Source of the DNA: Rhodobacter sp. TJ_12
GTDB lineage: Bacteria > Pseudomonadota > Alphaproteobacteria > Rhodobacterales > Rhodobacteraceae
Assembly: GCF_020023995.1 (NCBI RefSeq)
Contig: NZ_NRRD01000008.1
Coordinates: forward strand, 56,640-120,639
Length of the DNA stretch: 64,000 nucleotides
Direction: 5' to 3'
Positions within the stretch are counted from its first letter, which is position 1; every line of letters begins with the position of its first letter. Positions 31,838 to 39,742 of this stretch are shown here, one piece after another. The translations under genes were made by a program, and so were the position numbers. Below the pieces are notes generated by a model that ran no database searches, was not told where the DNA came from, and saw nothing but the letters and a program-made list of their open reading frames with translations.

Positions 31838-32593
31838 TCAGGCCTCGGCGGCTTCTTCGGCGGGCGCTTCTTCCAGCGCGCCAAGATCGACACCGGCGGC
31901 GCCCATTTGCGCGGTCATCCCGTCAAGCGCGGCGCGCGAGACAAGATCGCAGTAAAGCGCGATGGCGCGCGCGGCGTCATCGTTGCCCGGGATGATGTAA
32001 TCCACGCCTTTGGGCGAGCAGTTGGTGTCCACCACGGCCACGACCGGGATGCCCAGCTTTTGCGCTTCGGCGATGGCGAGGTCTTCTTTGTTCACGTCGA
32101 TCACGAACAGCAGGTCCGGCAGGCCGCCCATTTCGCGGATGCCGCCAAGCGAGGCTTGCAGTTTGGCCTGCTCGCGTTCCATGCCCAGACGCTCTTTCTT
32201 GGTCAGGCCTTCGGCGCCCGAGGCCATCACTTCGTCGATGTGCTTAAGACGCGCGATCGACTGGGAAACGGTTTTCCAGTTCGTCAGCGTGCCACCGAGC
32301 CAGCGGTGGTTCATGTAGTATTGCGCGCATTTTTCAGCGGCTTCGGCGACGGCTTTCGAAGCTTGACGCTTGGTGCCGACGAACAGAACACGGCCGCCTT
32401 TGGCAACGGTTTCACGCACCACGTTGAGCGCGGCGTCCAGCATCGGGACGGTTTGCGTCAGGTCGATGATGTGGATGCCGTTACGGTCGCCATAGATGAA
32501 CTCCGCCATACGCGGGTTCCAACGTTGGGTTTGGTGACCATAGTGAACGCCAGCTTCCAAAAGCTGACGCATCGAGAAATCAGGAAGCGCCAT
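31838..32593 (-). CDS. rpsB: 30S ribosomal protein S2
   Basis: Small-subunit ribosomal protein. The 251-residue product has the family start [20 protein letters not shown], then [20 protein letters not shown] and [20 protein letters not shown], and an acidic [11 protein letters not shown] tail usual in this order. ATG 32593 is chosen because AAGGA is then 7 nt away; ATG 32599 is too close to it. First gene of rpsB-tsf. Confidence 0.98.
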   Translation of the reverse strand: MALPDFSMRQLLEAGVHYGHQTQRWNPRMAEFIYGDRNGIHIIDLTQTVPMLDAALNVVRETVAKGGRVLFVGTKRQASKAVAEAAEKCAQYYMNHRWLGGTLTNWKTVSQSIARLKHIDEVMASGAEGLTKKERLGMEREQAKLQASLGGIREMGGLPDLLFVIDVNKEDLAIAEAQKLGIPVVAVVDTNCSPKGVDYIIPGNDDAARAIALYCDLVSRAALDGMTAQMGAAGVDLGALEEAPAEEAAEA

Positions 32594-32709
32594 GTCCATT
32601 TCCTTTCCGGTTTGCGCCTGAGCGGAGGAATTCAGGGTTGCCCCCAACCGGTGGACCAAACGGGGATGTCTCCCGCCGCTGGCCCGCCTCCGCCTGTGAA
32701 GTGAGCGCC

Positions 32710-32738
32710 CTTTAGGGCATTGCCCCTGCTATGGCAAG
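32710..32738 (-). promoter_or_regulatory. candidate rpsB promoter
   Basis: On the minus strand CTTGCC (-35) and CTAAAG (-10) are 17 bp apart, about 110 bp upstream of the rpsB start. The -10 match is modest. The 326-bp gap 32594-32919 otherwise holds only leader sequence of the divergent rpsB and psuK genes. Confidence 0.4.
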
Positions 32739-32919
32739 CCCCCTGCCCCAATTTGCGCGACTTTCCTTGCCAACACGCGGTTCGGCCCCCTTTTTTCAGG
32801 GTTGGGCCATCCCGGTGGGTGTGGTCTGTGCTGCGCGTTGCACAGATCGTCTAACGGATTTGCAAGCCACGCCCCAGATGCGCTCTTGCGTCGCGCGCGC
32901 ATCCATCGCACCAAGGGGC

Positions 32920-33816
32920 ATGACCGCCCAACCCGACATCCTGTGCATTGGCTCCGTTTTGTGGGACATCATTGGCCGTGCGCCTTATCATATGCGCGCC
33001 GGTTCTGATGTGCCGGGCCGGATCACCCGCCTGCCCGGCGGCGTGGCGATGAATATTGCCATGACGCTGACCCGCTTTGGCCTGCGCCCCGCGATCTTGA
33101 CCGCAATTGGCCGCGACGGGCCCGGCGATGATCTGATTCATGCGGCGGAGTTGATGGGGATCGATTGCAGCAATCTTTACCGCTCTGACGATCTGCCCAC
33201 CGATCGCTATATGGCGATTGAGGGCGCGAATGGGCTGATTGCCGCGGTGGCCGATGCCCATAGCCTTGAAGCCGCCGGGGCCAAAATCCTGCGCCCGCTG
33301 GAAGATGGGCGGCTGGGTTGCGCAGAACGACCCTGGGGCGGGCCGGTGGCGCTGGATGGCAATTTGACCGAACATCTGTTGGCCGAAATCGCCCGCGCGC
33401 CGCTGTTTGCCCAAGCCGATCTGCGCGTCGCCCCTGCCAGCCCCGGCAAGGCCGAACGGTTGACGCCGCTTTTGGCCCACCCCGGCGCGACGCTTTACGT
33501 CAACCGCGAAGAGGCAGGCATCCTGTGTCAGGGCGATTTCACCAGCGCGGAAGCCGCTGCCGAGGCGCTTTTGGCACGCGGCGCGGCACGGGTCCTGGTG
33601 ACCGACGGGGCCGCCCCCGCCGCCGATGGCTGCGCCGGTGCAGGCGTGATCGCTGCGGCCCCGCCGCCTGTTTTGGTCACCCGCATCACCGGCGCGGGCG
33701 ATACGTTCATGGCAGCCCATTTGGTGGCCGAGCGCGCCGGGGCGGCGCGCGCCGAAGCCCTGAGCCGCGCACTGGATGCCGCCGCTCGCTACGTTTCCGG
33801 AGATAAACACACATGA
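32920..33816 (+). CDS. psuK: pseudouridine kinase (PfkB family)
   Basis: PfkB-family sugar kinase of 298 residues. It has the N-terminal ILCIGSVLWDIIGRAPYHM and RLPGGVAMNIAMTLTRFG, and the C-terminal active-site motif RITGAGDTFMAAHLVAE with the catalytic Asp. The family alone does not define the substrate. The assignment to pseudouridine rests on the downstream psuG, whose start overlaps its stop (ATGA at 33813-33816). The product, pseudouridine-5'-phosphate, is the substrate of PsuG. ATG 32920 gives the family length. Confidence 0.9.
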   Translation: MTAQPDILCIGSVLWDIIGRAPYHMRAGSDVPGRITRLPGGVAMNIAMTLTRFGLRPAILTAIGRDGPGDDLIHAAELMGIDCSNLYRSDDLPTDRYMAIEGANGLIAAVADAHSLEAAGAKILRPLEDGRLGCAERPWGGPVALDGNLTEHLLAEIARAPLFAQADLRVAPASPGKAERLTPLLAHPGATLYVNREEAGILCQGDFTSAEAAAEALLARGAARVLVTDGAAPAADGCAGAGVIAAAPPPVLVTRITGAGDTFMAAHLVAERAGAARAEALSRALDAAARYVSGDKHT

Positions 33817-34730
33817 CCTTGCCGCTTTGCTTTGCCCCCGAGGTGCGCGCCGCGCTTGACGCAGGCCGCCCCGTCGTCGCGCTTGAAAGCACGATCATCA
33901 CCCATGGCATGCCTTGGCCGCAAAATTACGAAACCGCCCAAGCGGTAGAGGCCGAAGTGCGCGCCGCCGGCGCGACGCCGGCCACCATTGCCGTGATGGG
34001 CGGCCAAATCCACATTGGCCTGTCGCCGCAAGAACTTGAAAAACTGGCACAAACGCCCGATGCGATGAAGCTGTCGCGCGCCGATCTGGGGTTTTGTCTG
34101 GCCACCGGCCAAACCGGGGCCACCACGGTGGCTGCGACGATGATCTGCGCCCATCTGGCGGGGATTTCGGTCTTTGCCACCGGCGGCATTGGCGGTGTGC
34201 ATCGCGGCGCCGAAGACAGTTTCGACATTTCCGCCGACCTGCTGGAATTGGGCCAGACCCCGGTCACCGTCGTTGCGGCGGGCGCGAAGGCGATCTTGGA
34301 CCTGCCCAAGACGCTGGAGGTGCTGGAAACCCATGGCGTGCCGGTCATCGCCTTTGGACAAGACGAGCTGCCCGCCTTTTGGTCGCGCCGCTCGGGGCTG
34401 AAAGCGCCGCTGCGCGCCGACAGTGCCGCCGAGATTGCAACCGCGCATCTGATGCGCGCGCGGATGGGCCTGAACGGCGGGCAATTGGTGGCCAACCCGA
34501 TCCCGGCCGAAGCCGAGATTCCGCGTGAAGAAATCGTGCCCGTGATCGAGGCCGCCCTTTCGGACGCCACGGCCCAAGGCATCGCCGCCAAAGAGGTCAC
34601 GCCCTTCTTGTTGGCGCGGATTTACGCATTGACCGAAGGGCGGTCTTTGGCGGCCAATATTGCCCTTGTTCTGAACAATGCGCGACTGGCCAGCGCAATT
34701 GCGCGTGAAATCGCCGATGCACCGATGTGA
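33813..34730 (+). CDS. psuG: pseudouridine-5'-phosphate glycosidase
   Basis: Cleaves the C-C glycosidic bond of pseudouridine-5'-phosphate to uracil and ribose-5-phosphate. The 305-residue product follows the family closely: PVVALESTIITHGMPWPQN at residues 21-39, GATPATIAVMGGQIHIGLS, TGQTGATTVAATM, VFATGGIGGVHRGAE and the C-terminal LNGGQLVANPIPAEAEIP. With psuK it forms a two-gene module for salvage of pseudouridine from RNA turnover. No nucleoside transporter gene is next to it, so the substrate may be internal. Confidence 0.96.
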   Translation: MTLPLCFAPEVRAALDAGRPVVALESTIITHGMPWPQNYETAQAVEAEVRAAGATPATIAVMGGQIHIGLSPQELEKLAQTPDAMKLSRADLGFCLATGQTGATTVAATMICAHLAGISVFATGGIGGVHRGAEDSFDISADLLELGQTPVTVVAAGAKAILDLPKTLEVLETHGVPVIAFGQDELPAFWSRRSGLKAPLRADSAAEIATAHLMRARMGLNGGQLVANPIPAEAEIPREEIVPVIEAALSDATAQGIAAKEVTPFLLARIYALTEGRSLAANIALVLNNARLASAIAREIADAPM

Positions 34731-34796
34731 GTGCATTGCGTTTGTGATTGGCCGTGCCTACCTGATAGGCACCGCCCAACTTTTGTCGGACACAAG

Positions 34797-35567
34797 ATGA
34801 CCCTCCCGAACGACCCCCCGCCCGAGCATGATCCCTCTGCGCTCAACCTTGCGCCGCATCCACAAAAAAAGGGCTTTCTGGCCAGTTTGCGCGCCTCTTT
34901 CCTGACCGGGCTGGTGGTGATTGCCCCCATCGCGCTGACGATCTGGCTGATGTGGTCGGTCGCGGGCATGGTCGATGGTTGGGTTTTGCCCTTTATCCCG
35001 CAACATCTGCGGCCCGAAACCTATGTCGGCACCAATCTGCGCGGCGTGGGGGTGCTGATCTTCTTGCTGTTCACGCTCACCGTCGGGGCCTTGGCACGCA
35101 ACTTCATCGGCCGCGCCGTCATTCGCTTTGGCGAGGGGCTGGTGGATCGCACGCCGATCGTGCGCTCGATCTACAACGGGGTGAAACAGATCGCCGAAAC
35201 CGTGCTGAGCACCGGCGAAACGAAATTCGACCGCGCCTGCATCATAGAATATCCGCGCAAGGGGCTGCGGGCGATTGCCTTTGTCTCCTCCAAAGCCAAG
35301 GGCGAGGTGGCGGCCTCCGGGCCCGAGGATGACGCGCTGATCTCGGTCTTTTTGCCGACCACGCCGAACCCGACCTCGGGCTTTTTGCTGTTCGTGCCCG
35401 AAAGCGAAATCACCTATCTTGACATGTCGGTGGAAGATGCGGCGAAGCTGGTGATTTCGGCCGGGCTTGTTTACCCGAGCGACAAGAAGATCGTCGAGCA
35501 ACGCACGGGTTGGAAAACAGAAAAGAAGATCGTCGTCAAATCGCCCAAAGACACCGAAGCGGCCTGA
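34797..35567 (+). CDS. DUF502 family membrane protein
   Basis: A 256-residue inner-membrane protein with two hydrophobic segments (FLTGLVVIAPIALTIWLMW, and GVGVLIFLLFTLTVGALARN). The conserved DRTPIVRSIYNGVKQIAETV block of DUF502 follows, then a soluble beta-rich C-terminal part (GFLLFVPESEITYLDMSVED). No biochemical function is established for the family that I can apply with confidence. It starts 66 bp after psuG and is closed by its own terminator, so it may have a separate promoter. Confidence 0.88.
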   Translation: MTLPNDPPPEHDPSALNLAPHPQKKGFLASLRASFLTGLVVIAPIALTIWLMWSVAGMVDGWVLPFIPQHLRPETYVGTNLRGVGVLIFLLFTLTVGALARNFIGRAVIRFGEGLVDRTPIVRSIYNGVKQIAETVLSTGETKFDRACIIEYPRKGLRAIAFVSSKAKGEVAASGPEDDALISVFLPTTPNPTSGFLLFVPESEITYLDMSVEDAAKLVISAGLVYPSDKKIVEQRTGWKTEKKIVVKSPKDTEAA

Positions 35568-35589
35568 CGGGCTGCCGATACGGGGGATC

Positions 35590-35612
35590 AGGGGGCCTGT
35601 CGGCCCCCTTTT
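35590..35612 (+). terminator. intrinsic terminator after the DUF502 gene
   Basis: A perfect stem AGGGGGCC/GGCCCCCT with a TGTC loop and a short T-run, 22 bp after the stop codon and just before the convergent bdhA end. Confidence 0.85.
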
Positions 35613-35614
35613 GA

Positions 35615-36388
35615 TTAAAGCGCAGTCCAGCCGCCATCGACAGAGATCGTCGTGCCGGTGATCTGCGCGGCAGCATCCGAGCACAAGAAGACCGTCGTGC
35701 CGCCCAATTGCTCGACCGTGGCGAATTCCTTCGACGGTTGGCGCGTCAGCATCACCTCGCGGATCACCGTGTCGCGGTCCATATCATGCACCTTCATCTG
35801 ATCGGGGATCTGCGCCTCGACCAAGGGCGTCAGCACATAGCCCGGGCAGATTGCATTGCAGGTGATCGGCTCTTCCGCGGTTTCCAGCGCCACGGTTTTC
35901 GACAGCCCCACCACTCCGTGTTTCGCGGCAATATAGGCCGATTTGAAAGGCGAGGCCGTGAGCCCATGCGCCGAGGCAATATTGACCACCCGACCCCAAC
36001 CCGCCTTGCGCATCATCGGCAACGCGGCGGCGGTGGTATGAAAGGCCGAAGACAGGTTGATCGCAATGATCGCATCCCATTTTTCTGCCGGGAATTCATC
36101 AACCGGGGCGACATGCTGGATGCCCGCATTATTGACCAAAATATCGCACCGGCCCGCCTGTTCAATCAGCGCGCGGCATTCGGCGCCTTTGGACATATCG
36201 GCCTTGATATAGCGCGCGGTCACACCGAATTCCTTGGCGATCTCGGCGGCCAGCGCGTGATCTTCATCGCGGTCGGTGAAGGAATTGAGCACCACATCCG
36301 CCCCAGCTCGCGCCAATTCGCGCGCCACGCCAAGCCCAATGCCCGAGTTCGATCCGGTGATGATAGCGGTTTTGCCCTTCAGGCTCAT
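35615..36388 (-). CDS. bdhA: 3-hydroxybutyrate dehydrogenase
   Basis: Short-chain dehydrogenase that oxidises D-3-hydroxybutyrate to acetoacetate with NAD, a step in reuse of polyhydroxybutyrate. The 257-residue product has TGSNSGIGLGVARELA, NNAGIQHVAPVDEFP, the catalytic Ser and YxxxK in SAYIAAKHGVVGLSK, and the diagnostic NAICPGYVLTPLVEAQIPDQ and TVEQLGGTTVFLCSDAA blocks. ATG 36388 with GGAGAG upstream gives the family length. Confidence 0.94.
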   Translation of the reverse strand: MSLKGKTAIITGSNSGIGLGVARELARAGADVVLNSFTDRDEDHALAAEIAKEFGVTARYIKADMSKGAECRALIEQAGRCDILVNNAGIQHVAPVDEFPAEKWDAIIAINLSSAFHTTAAALPMMRKAGWGRVVNIASAHGLTASPFKSAYIAAKHGVVGLSKTVALETAEEPITCNAICPGYVLTPLVEAQIPDQMKVHDMDRDTVIREVMLTRQPSKEFATVEQLGGTTVFLCSDAAAQITGTTISVDGGWTAL

Positions 36389-36468
36389 GTCTCTCTCCGT
36401 TCTGAAATGCCTTTGAGAAACAAGTAACGGTGCGGCGCGGTTCCGCAACTCTCGCAATCGGGAAGAGG

Positions 36469-36546
36469 AAAAAAAAGACGCCCGCACGAAGCGGGCGTCA
36501 AGTCATGAGGCAGGTTTCATACAGGCAAGAAACCTATCGAGCAGTG
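36469..36546 (-). ncRNA. probable small RNA, two hairpins with intrinsic terminator
   Basis: On the minus strand a near-consensus promoter (TTGGAG, 17 bp, TATAAA) would start a transcript near 36545. It contains a 7-bp stem AGGTTTC/GAAACCT with loop TTGCCTGTAT, a short single-stranded linker, and a 9-bp terminator stem GACGCCCGC/GCGGGCGTC ending in eight Ts. There is no credible start codon with a ribosome binding site. The roughly 78-nt size and layout are those of a trans-acting, possibly Hfq-dependent, small RNA. The terminator cannot serve bdhA, whose start lies further downstream on this strand. Confidence 0.7.
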
Positions 36547-36551
36547 AGACC

Positions 36552-36580
36552 TTTATAATCCTGCTTGCGCGCGACTCCAA
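36552..36580 (-). promoter_or_regulatory. sigma-70-type promoter of the small RNA
   Basis: TTGGAG (36580-36575) and TATAAA (36557-36552) on the minus strand with a 17-bp spacer, ideally placed before the hairpin-terminator unit. Confidence 0.65.
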
Positions 36581-36589
36581 GGGAAAAGT

Positions 36590-36618
36590 TTGCCTCTGCC
36601 CCGACGGCAAGGTAGCTT
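36590..36618 (+). promoter_or_regulatory. candidate promoter of the peptide-binding protein gene
   Basis: TTGCCT and TAGCTT on the plus strand with a 17-bp spacer, about 37 bp before the start at 36655. It lies back to back with the small-RNA promoter. Confidence 0.35.
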
Positions 36619-36654
36619 GAGCGCTGAAAACACAGGAAAACAAGGATTGTTGCG

Positions 36655-38499
36655 ATGGTGGGATCGGTCTTTTTCCGCAGCCTTGGCCTGCTGGCTTTGG
36701 CCGTATCACCGATTCTCTGGGCGGGAAATACCCAAGCGGAGCCCGCGCAGGGAATCGGTTCCGGCCCGGCACATGGGCTGGCCATGTATGGCACCCCCGC
36801 GCTGCCTGCGGGCTTTACGCACCTGCCCTATGCCAATCCGAACGCGCCCAAGGGCGGGGGTTTGCGCATGGGCGAATCGGGTCGGTTCGACTCCCTCAAC
36901 CCTTGGGTGCTGGCCGGGCGGCCCGCCCAAGGCATCGGCGCCTACGTGGTCGAAACGCTGATGCTGCGCAGCTATGACGAGCCTTTCACGCTGTATGGTC
37001 TTTTGGCCGAAAGCGTGGAAACGGACCCGGCGCGGCGCTGGGTCGAATTCACCCTGCGCCCCGAAGCGCGGTTTTCCGATGGCGCGCCGGTGACGGTCGA
37101 AGATGTGATCTGGTCTTATGAAACGCTCGGCACGCAAGGCTCGCCGCGCTATCAAAACGCCTGGGCCAAGGTGGAAACGATTGAACAAACCGGCCCGCGC
37201 AGCCTGCGGATCACCTTTTCCGAACAGAACCGGGAATTGGCGCTGATCATGGGGATGCGCCCGGTTTTGCAAAAAGCGCAATGGCAAGGCCATGATTTTG
37301 CAACTGAAACCCAGATGGTGCCGGTGGGATCTGGCCCCTATGTGGTGGCAAGTGTCGATCTTGGCCGCTCGATTACGTTGAAGCGCAACCCCGATTGGTG
37401 GGCGCGCGATCTGCCCCTGACGCAGGGGCTGCAAAATATCGACACGCTGCGCTGGGATTATTTCGGCGATCCCAATGCGATGTTCGAGGCGTTCAAGGCC
37501 GGTAATCTGGACCTGTATCGCGAAGGCAATCCGGTCAAATGGGCACAAGACTACACCTTCCCCGCCGTGACCGAGGGGCGCGTGGTGCAAAGCGAGATCC
37601 CGCGCGCCACGCCTTCGGGCATGAAGGGGCTGGTGATGAACACCCGCAAACCAATTTTCACCGATTGGCGCGTGCGCGAGGCGTTGATCCGCGCCTTCAA
37701 CTTCGAATTCATCAACGCCACGCTGACAGGCGGGGTCGAGCCCCGGATTTCATCCTATTTCGGCAATTCGACATTGGCGATGCAACCGGGGCCCGTCACG
37801 GGTAAGGTGGCCGCCCTGCTAAAACCGTTTGAGGGTGAACTTTTGCCCGGAGTGGTTGAAGGCTATACTTTTCCGACGTCAGATGGTTCACTATCAAACC
37901 GACGTAACGCCCGTGCCGCGCTGAAACTGCTGGCAGAGGCGGGCTGGACCGCCGATGCCGATGGCGTGCTGAAAAACGCCGAGGGAACGCCGTTTCGCTT
38001 TGAAATCGTGCTGCCACAGGGTTCCGAAGCGCAATCCATTGTCCATATTTATGTCGAGGCGCTGCGGGTTTTGGGGATTTTCCCCACCGTCACGGTGGTG
38101 GATGACGCGCAATTTCAGGCCCGCAAGACGGCCTATGATTTTGACATGACGTGGTTTTGGGTCGCCACCTCGCTTTCGCCCGGCAATGAGCAATATTTCT
38201 ACTGGGGCGCGCAAGGCGTGACCGAGCCCGGCTCGCGCAACCTGATGGGCATGAATGTCCCCGCCGCCGAGGCGATGATTGAGGCAATGCTGGCGGCGCG
38301 CACCACCGAAGATTTCACCGCCGCCGTGCGCGCGCTGGACCGGGTGCTGACGGCAGGGCGCTATGTAATCCCAGTCTGGTTTTCGCCGGTCGCGCGCGTT
38401 GCGCACAGCCGAAGCCTTCACACCCCGGCGCAAATTCCGCTATATGGAGATTGGCCGGGCGTTACGCCCGATGCTTGGTGGAATGAGGCAGAGCCATGA
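36655..38499 (+). CDS. ABC transporter substrate-binding protein, family 5 (YejA/OppA-like)
   Basis: A 614-residue periplasmic binding protein. The N-terminal signal peptide (SLGLLALAVSPILWAGNTQA) is followed by the SBP_bac_5 domain with FTLRPEARFSDGAPVTVEDV and, later, VREALIRAFNFEFIN. The early HGLAMYGTPALPAGFTHLPY and ANPNAPKGG stretches resemble YejA, which binds peptides such as microcin C in enterobacteria. No permease or ATPase genes follow; the next gene is a small lipoprotein whose start overlaps the stop. It must work with components encoded elsewhere, or in another way. Substrate unknown. Confidence 0.92.
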   Translation: MVGSVFFRSLGLLALAVSPILWAGNTQAEPAQGIGSGPAHGLAMYGTPALPAGFTHLPYANPNAPKGGGLRMGESGRFDSLNPWVLAGRPAQGIGAYVVETLMLRSYDEPFTLYGLLAESVETDPARRWVEFTLRPEARFSDGAPVTVEDVIWSYETLGTQGSPRYQNAWAKVETIEQTGPRSLRITFSEQNRELALIMGMRPVLQKAQWQGHDFATETQMVPVGSGPYVVASVDLGRSITLKRNPDWWARDLPLTQGLQNIDTLRWDYFGDPNAMFEAFKAGNLDLYREGNPVKWAQDYTFPAVTEGRVVQSEIPRATPSGMKGLVMNTRKPIFTDWRVREALIRAFNFEFINATLTGGVEPRISSYFGNSTLAMQPGPVTGKVAALLKPFEGELLPGVVEGYTFPTSDGSLSNRRNARAALKLLAEAGWTADADGVLKNAEGTPFRFEIVLPQGSEAQSIVHIYVEALRVLGIFPTVTVVDDAQFQARKTAYDFDMTWFWVATSLSPGNEQYFYWGAQGVTEPGSRNLMGMNVPAAEAMIEAMLAARTTEDFTAAVRALDRVLTAGRYVIPVWFSPVARVAHSRSLHTPAQIPLYGDWPGVTPDAWWNEAEP

Positions 38500-38612
38500 A
38501 AAAAATGATCCTTTTGGCCGCTATGGCCTTGGCCTTGGGCGGGTGCAATACGGTTGCGGGCATCGGCGACGATGTGTCGGGCGGCGCGCGCACCGTGCAA
38601 AGCTGGTTCTGA
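38496..38612 (+). CDS. entericidin A/B family small lipoprotein
   Basis: A 38-residue precursor: signal peptide MKKMILLAAMALAL, lipobox LGGC with the lipidated Cys17, and the family tail NTVAGIGDDVSGGARTV. In E. coli entericidins A and B act as antidote and bacteriolytic lipoprotein; single copies are common in alphaproteobacteria and their role there is not settled. Its ATG overlaps the stop of the peptide-binding protein gene (ATGA at 38496-38499), so it is likely translated from the same message. Confidence 0.85.
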   Translation: MKKMILLAAMALALGGCNTVAGIGDDVSGGARTVQSWF

Positions 38613-38712
38613 CGCCGCGCGCCCCGCCCCCAGACCACGATTTCCCTTTTCACGCCGTGATTTGCGGCGCAAGATCGGCCTGTCGAAAGGCCGCGCGATC
38701 AAGGAGACCGCC

Positions 38713-39030
38713 ATGAAATGGCATCATGTTCAAGAAAATTGGCCCGCATTTTACGAGGCGATCATCGACCGCTGGCCCGAGGCCGAGGAGGCCGAGCTTG
38801 ACGAAATCGACGGCGATCAGCGCGCCTTCATCGCTTATATCACCAAGGTCACCGAGCAAGAGCCCGAAGAGGCACGCGCCGAAATTCGCGAATGGCTGAC
38901 GGGGGAGCTGCCCTCGGATGTGATCATGGACCCGCGCCATGACAATCATTCGATCGCACTCAGCCATAAATACGTGCCCGATGGCGAAGACGAATATGAC
39001 GACGATACCCGCTTTGGCGATGACAGCTAA
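38713..39030 (+). CDS. CsbD-like stress protein, divergent
   Basis: A 105-residue, strongly acidic protein. The N-terminal 60 residues (MKWHHVQENWPAFYEAIIDR, then AELDEIDGDQRAFIAYI) follow the pattern of the CsbD family, a small general-stress protein group. The C-terminal part ends in a run of Asp and Glu (DGEDEYDDDTRFGDDS). AAGGAG at 38701-38706 is well placed for the ATG. It is 100 bp downstream of the entericidin-like gene. The relationship to CsbD is by eye; the function is unknown. Confidence 0.7.
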   Translation: MKWHHVQENWPAFYEAIIDRWPEAEEAELDEIDGDQRAFIAYITKVTEQEPEEARAEIREWLTGELPSDVIMDPRHDNHSIALSHKYVPDGEDEYDDDTRFGDDS

Positions 39031-39073
39031 GTAAAGTTTGGCGTGCAATACATTGGTTTGGCGCGCCTTTTCT

Positions 39074-39697
39074 TTAGCTAAGCGAGGTGACCCAAAGCAC
39101 CGTTGCATCTTCGGTGCTGGTTGAAATCAGATTGTGGCCCATCGTCGCATCGTAATAGGCGCTATCGCCCCGGCGTAGCTCCACCGGGGCGTAAAACTCG
39201 GTGAAAAGCGTTACGATCCCGGTCAGCACCAACAAGAATTCTTCGCCATCATGGCGCACCCAGCCGTCAAATTCCTCAAACCGGCGCGCGCGAATGCGGG
39301 CCCGATAGGGCAGCATCTTTTTCATCCGCAATCCATCGGCCAACAATTCATGCTCATAGGTAGTGGTCGGATGCGCCAGCCCCGCGCCGGCGGTCGTCAC
39401 CGCCATCCGGCCCGTGACCTGAGACCGAGACGGGGGCGTAAACAATTGCGGCACTGTGATTTCCAGCCCCTCGGCCAGCTTGCGCAGCACGTCATAGGTG
39501 GGCGACATCTGCCCGTTTTCGATCTTTGACAGGGTTGACCGCGCCAGCCCCGTGGCGGAGGCCGCCCGTTCCAAGGTCCAGCCGCGCGCCCGGCGCAATT
39601 CGCGAAGCCGATCCGCCAGATCCACCGGTTCGGCTTGATCATCGGCACCGTTTTCGCGCGCGATGCGAATGAGCCGTGTCTCGTCCCTCTCTCCCAT
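39074..39697 (-). CDS. XRE-family regulator with C-terminal cupin domain
   Basis: A 207-residue transcription factor: helix-turn-helix at about residues 27-85 (LRELRRARGWTLERAASATG, then LARSTLSKIENGQMSPTYDVL), followed by a cupin barrel (DGWVRHDGEEFLLVLTGIV, VELRRGDSAYYDATMGHNLI) that usually senses a small ligand. ATG 39697 is chosen because the helix-turn-helix follows at the usual distance; the frame is open to 39757. It is divergent from the acyl-CoA ligase gene with a 45-bp gap, so it most likely controls itself and that operon. Confidence 0.88.
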   Translation of the reverse strand: MGERDETRLIRIARENGADDQAEPVDLADRLRELRRARGWTLERAASATGLARSTLSKIENGQMSPTYDVLRKLAEGLEITVPQLFTPPSRSQVTGRMAVTTAGAGLAHPTTTYEHELLADGLRMKKMLPYRARIRARRFEEFDGWVRHDGEEFLLVLTGIVTLFTEFYAPVELRRGDSAYYDATMGHNLISTSTEDATVLWVTSLS

Positions 39698-39742
39698 CGC
39701 GCCCCCGCTTGCAACATAATCTCTTGCGGCGTAGCAGGGGCC

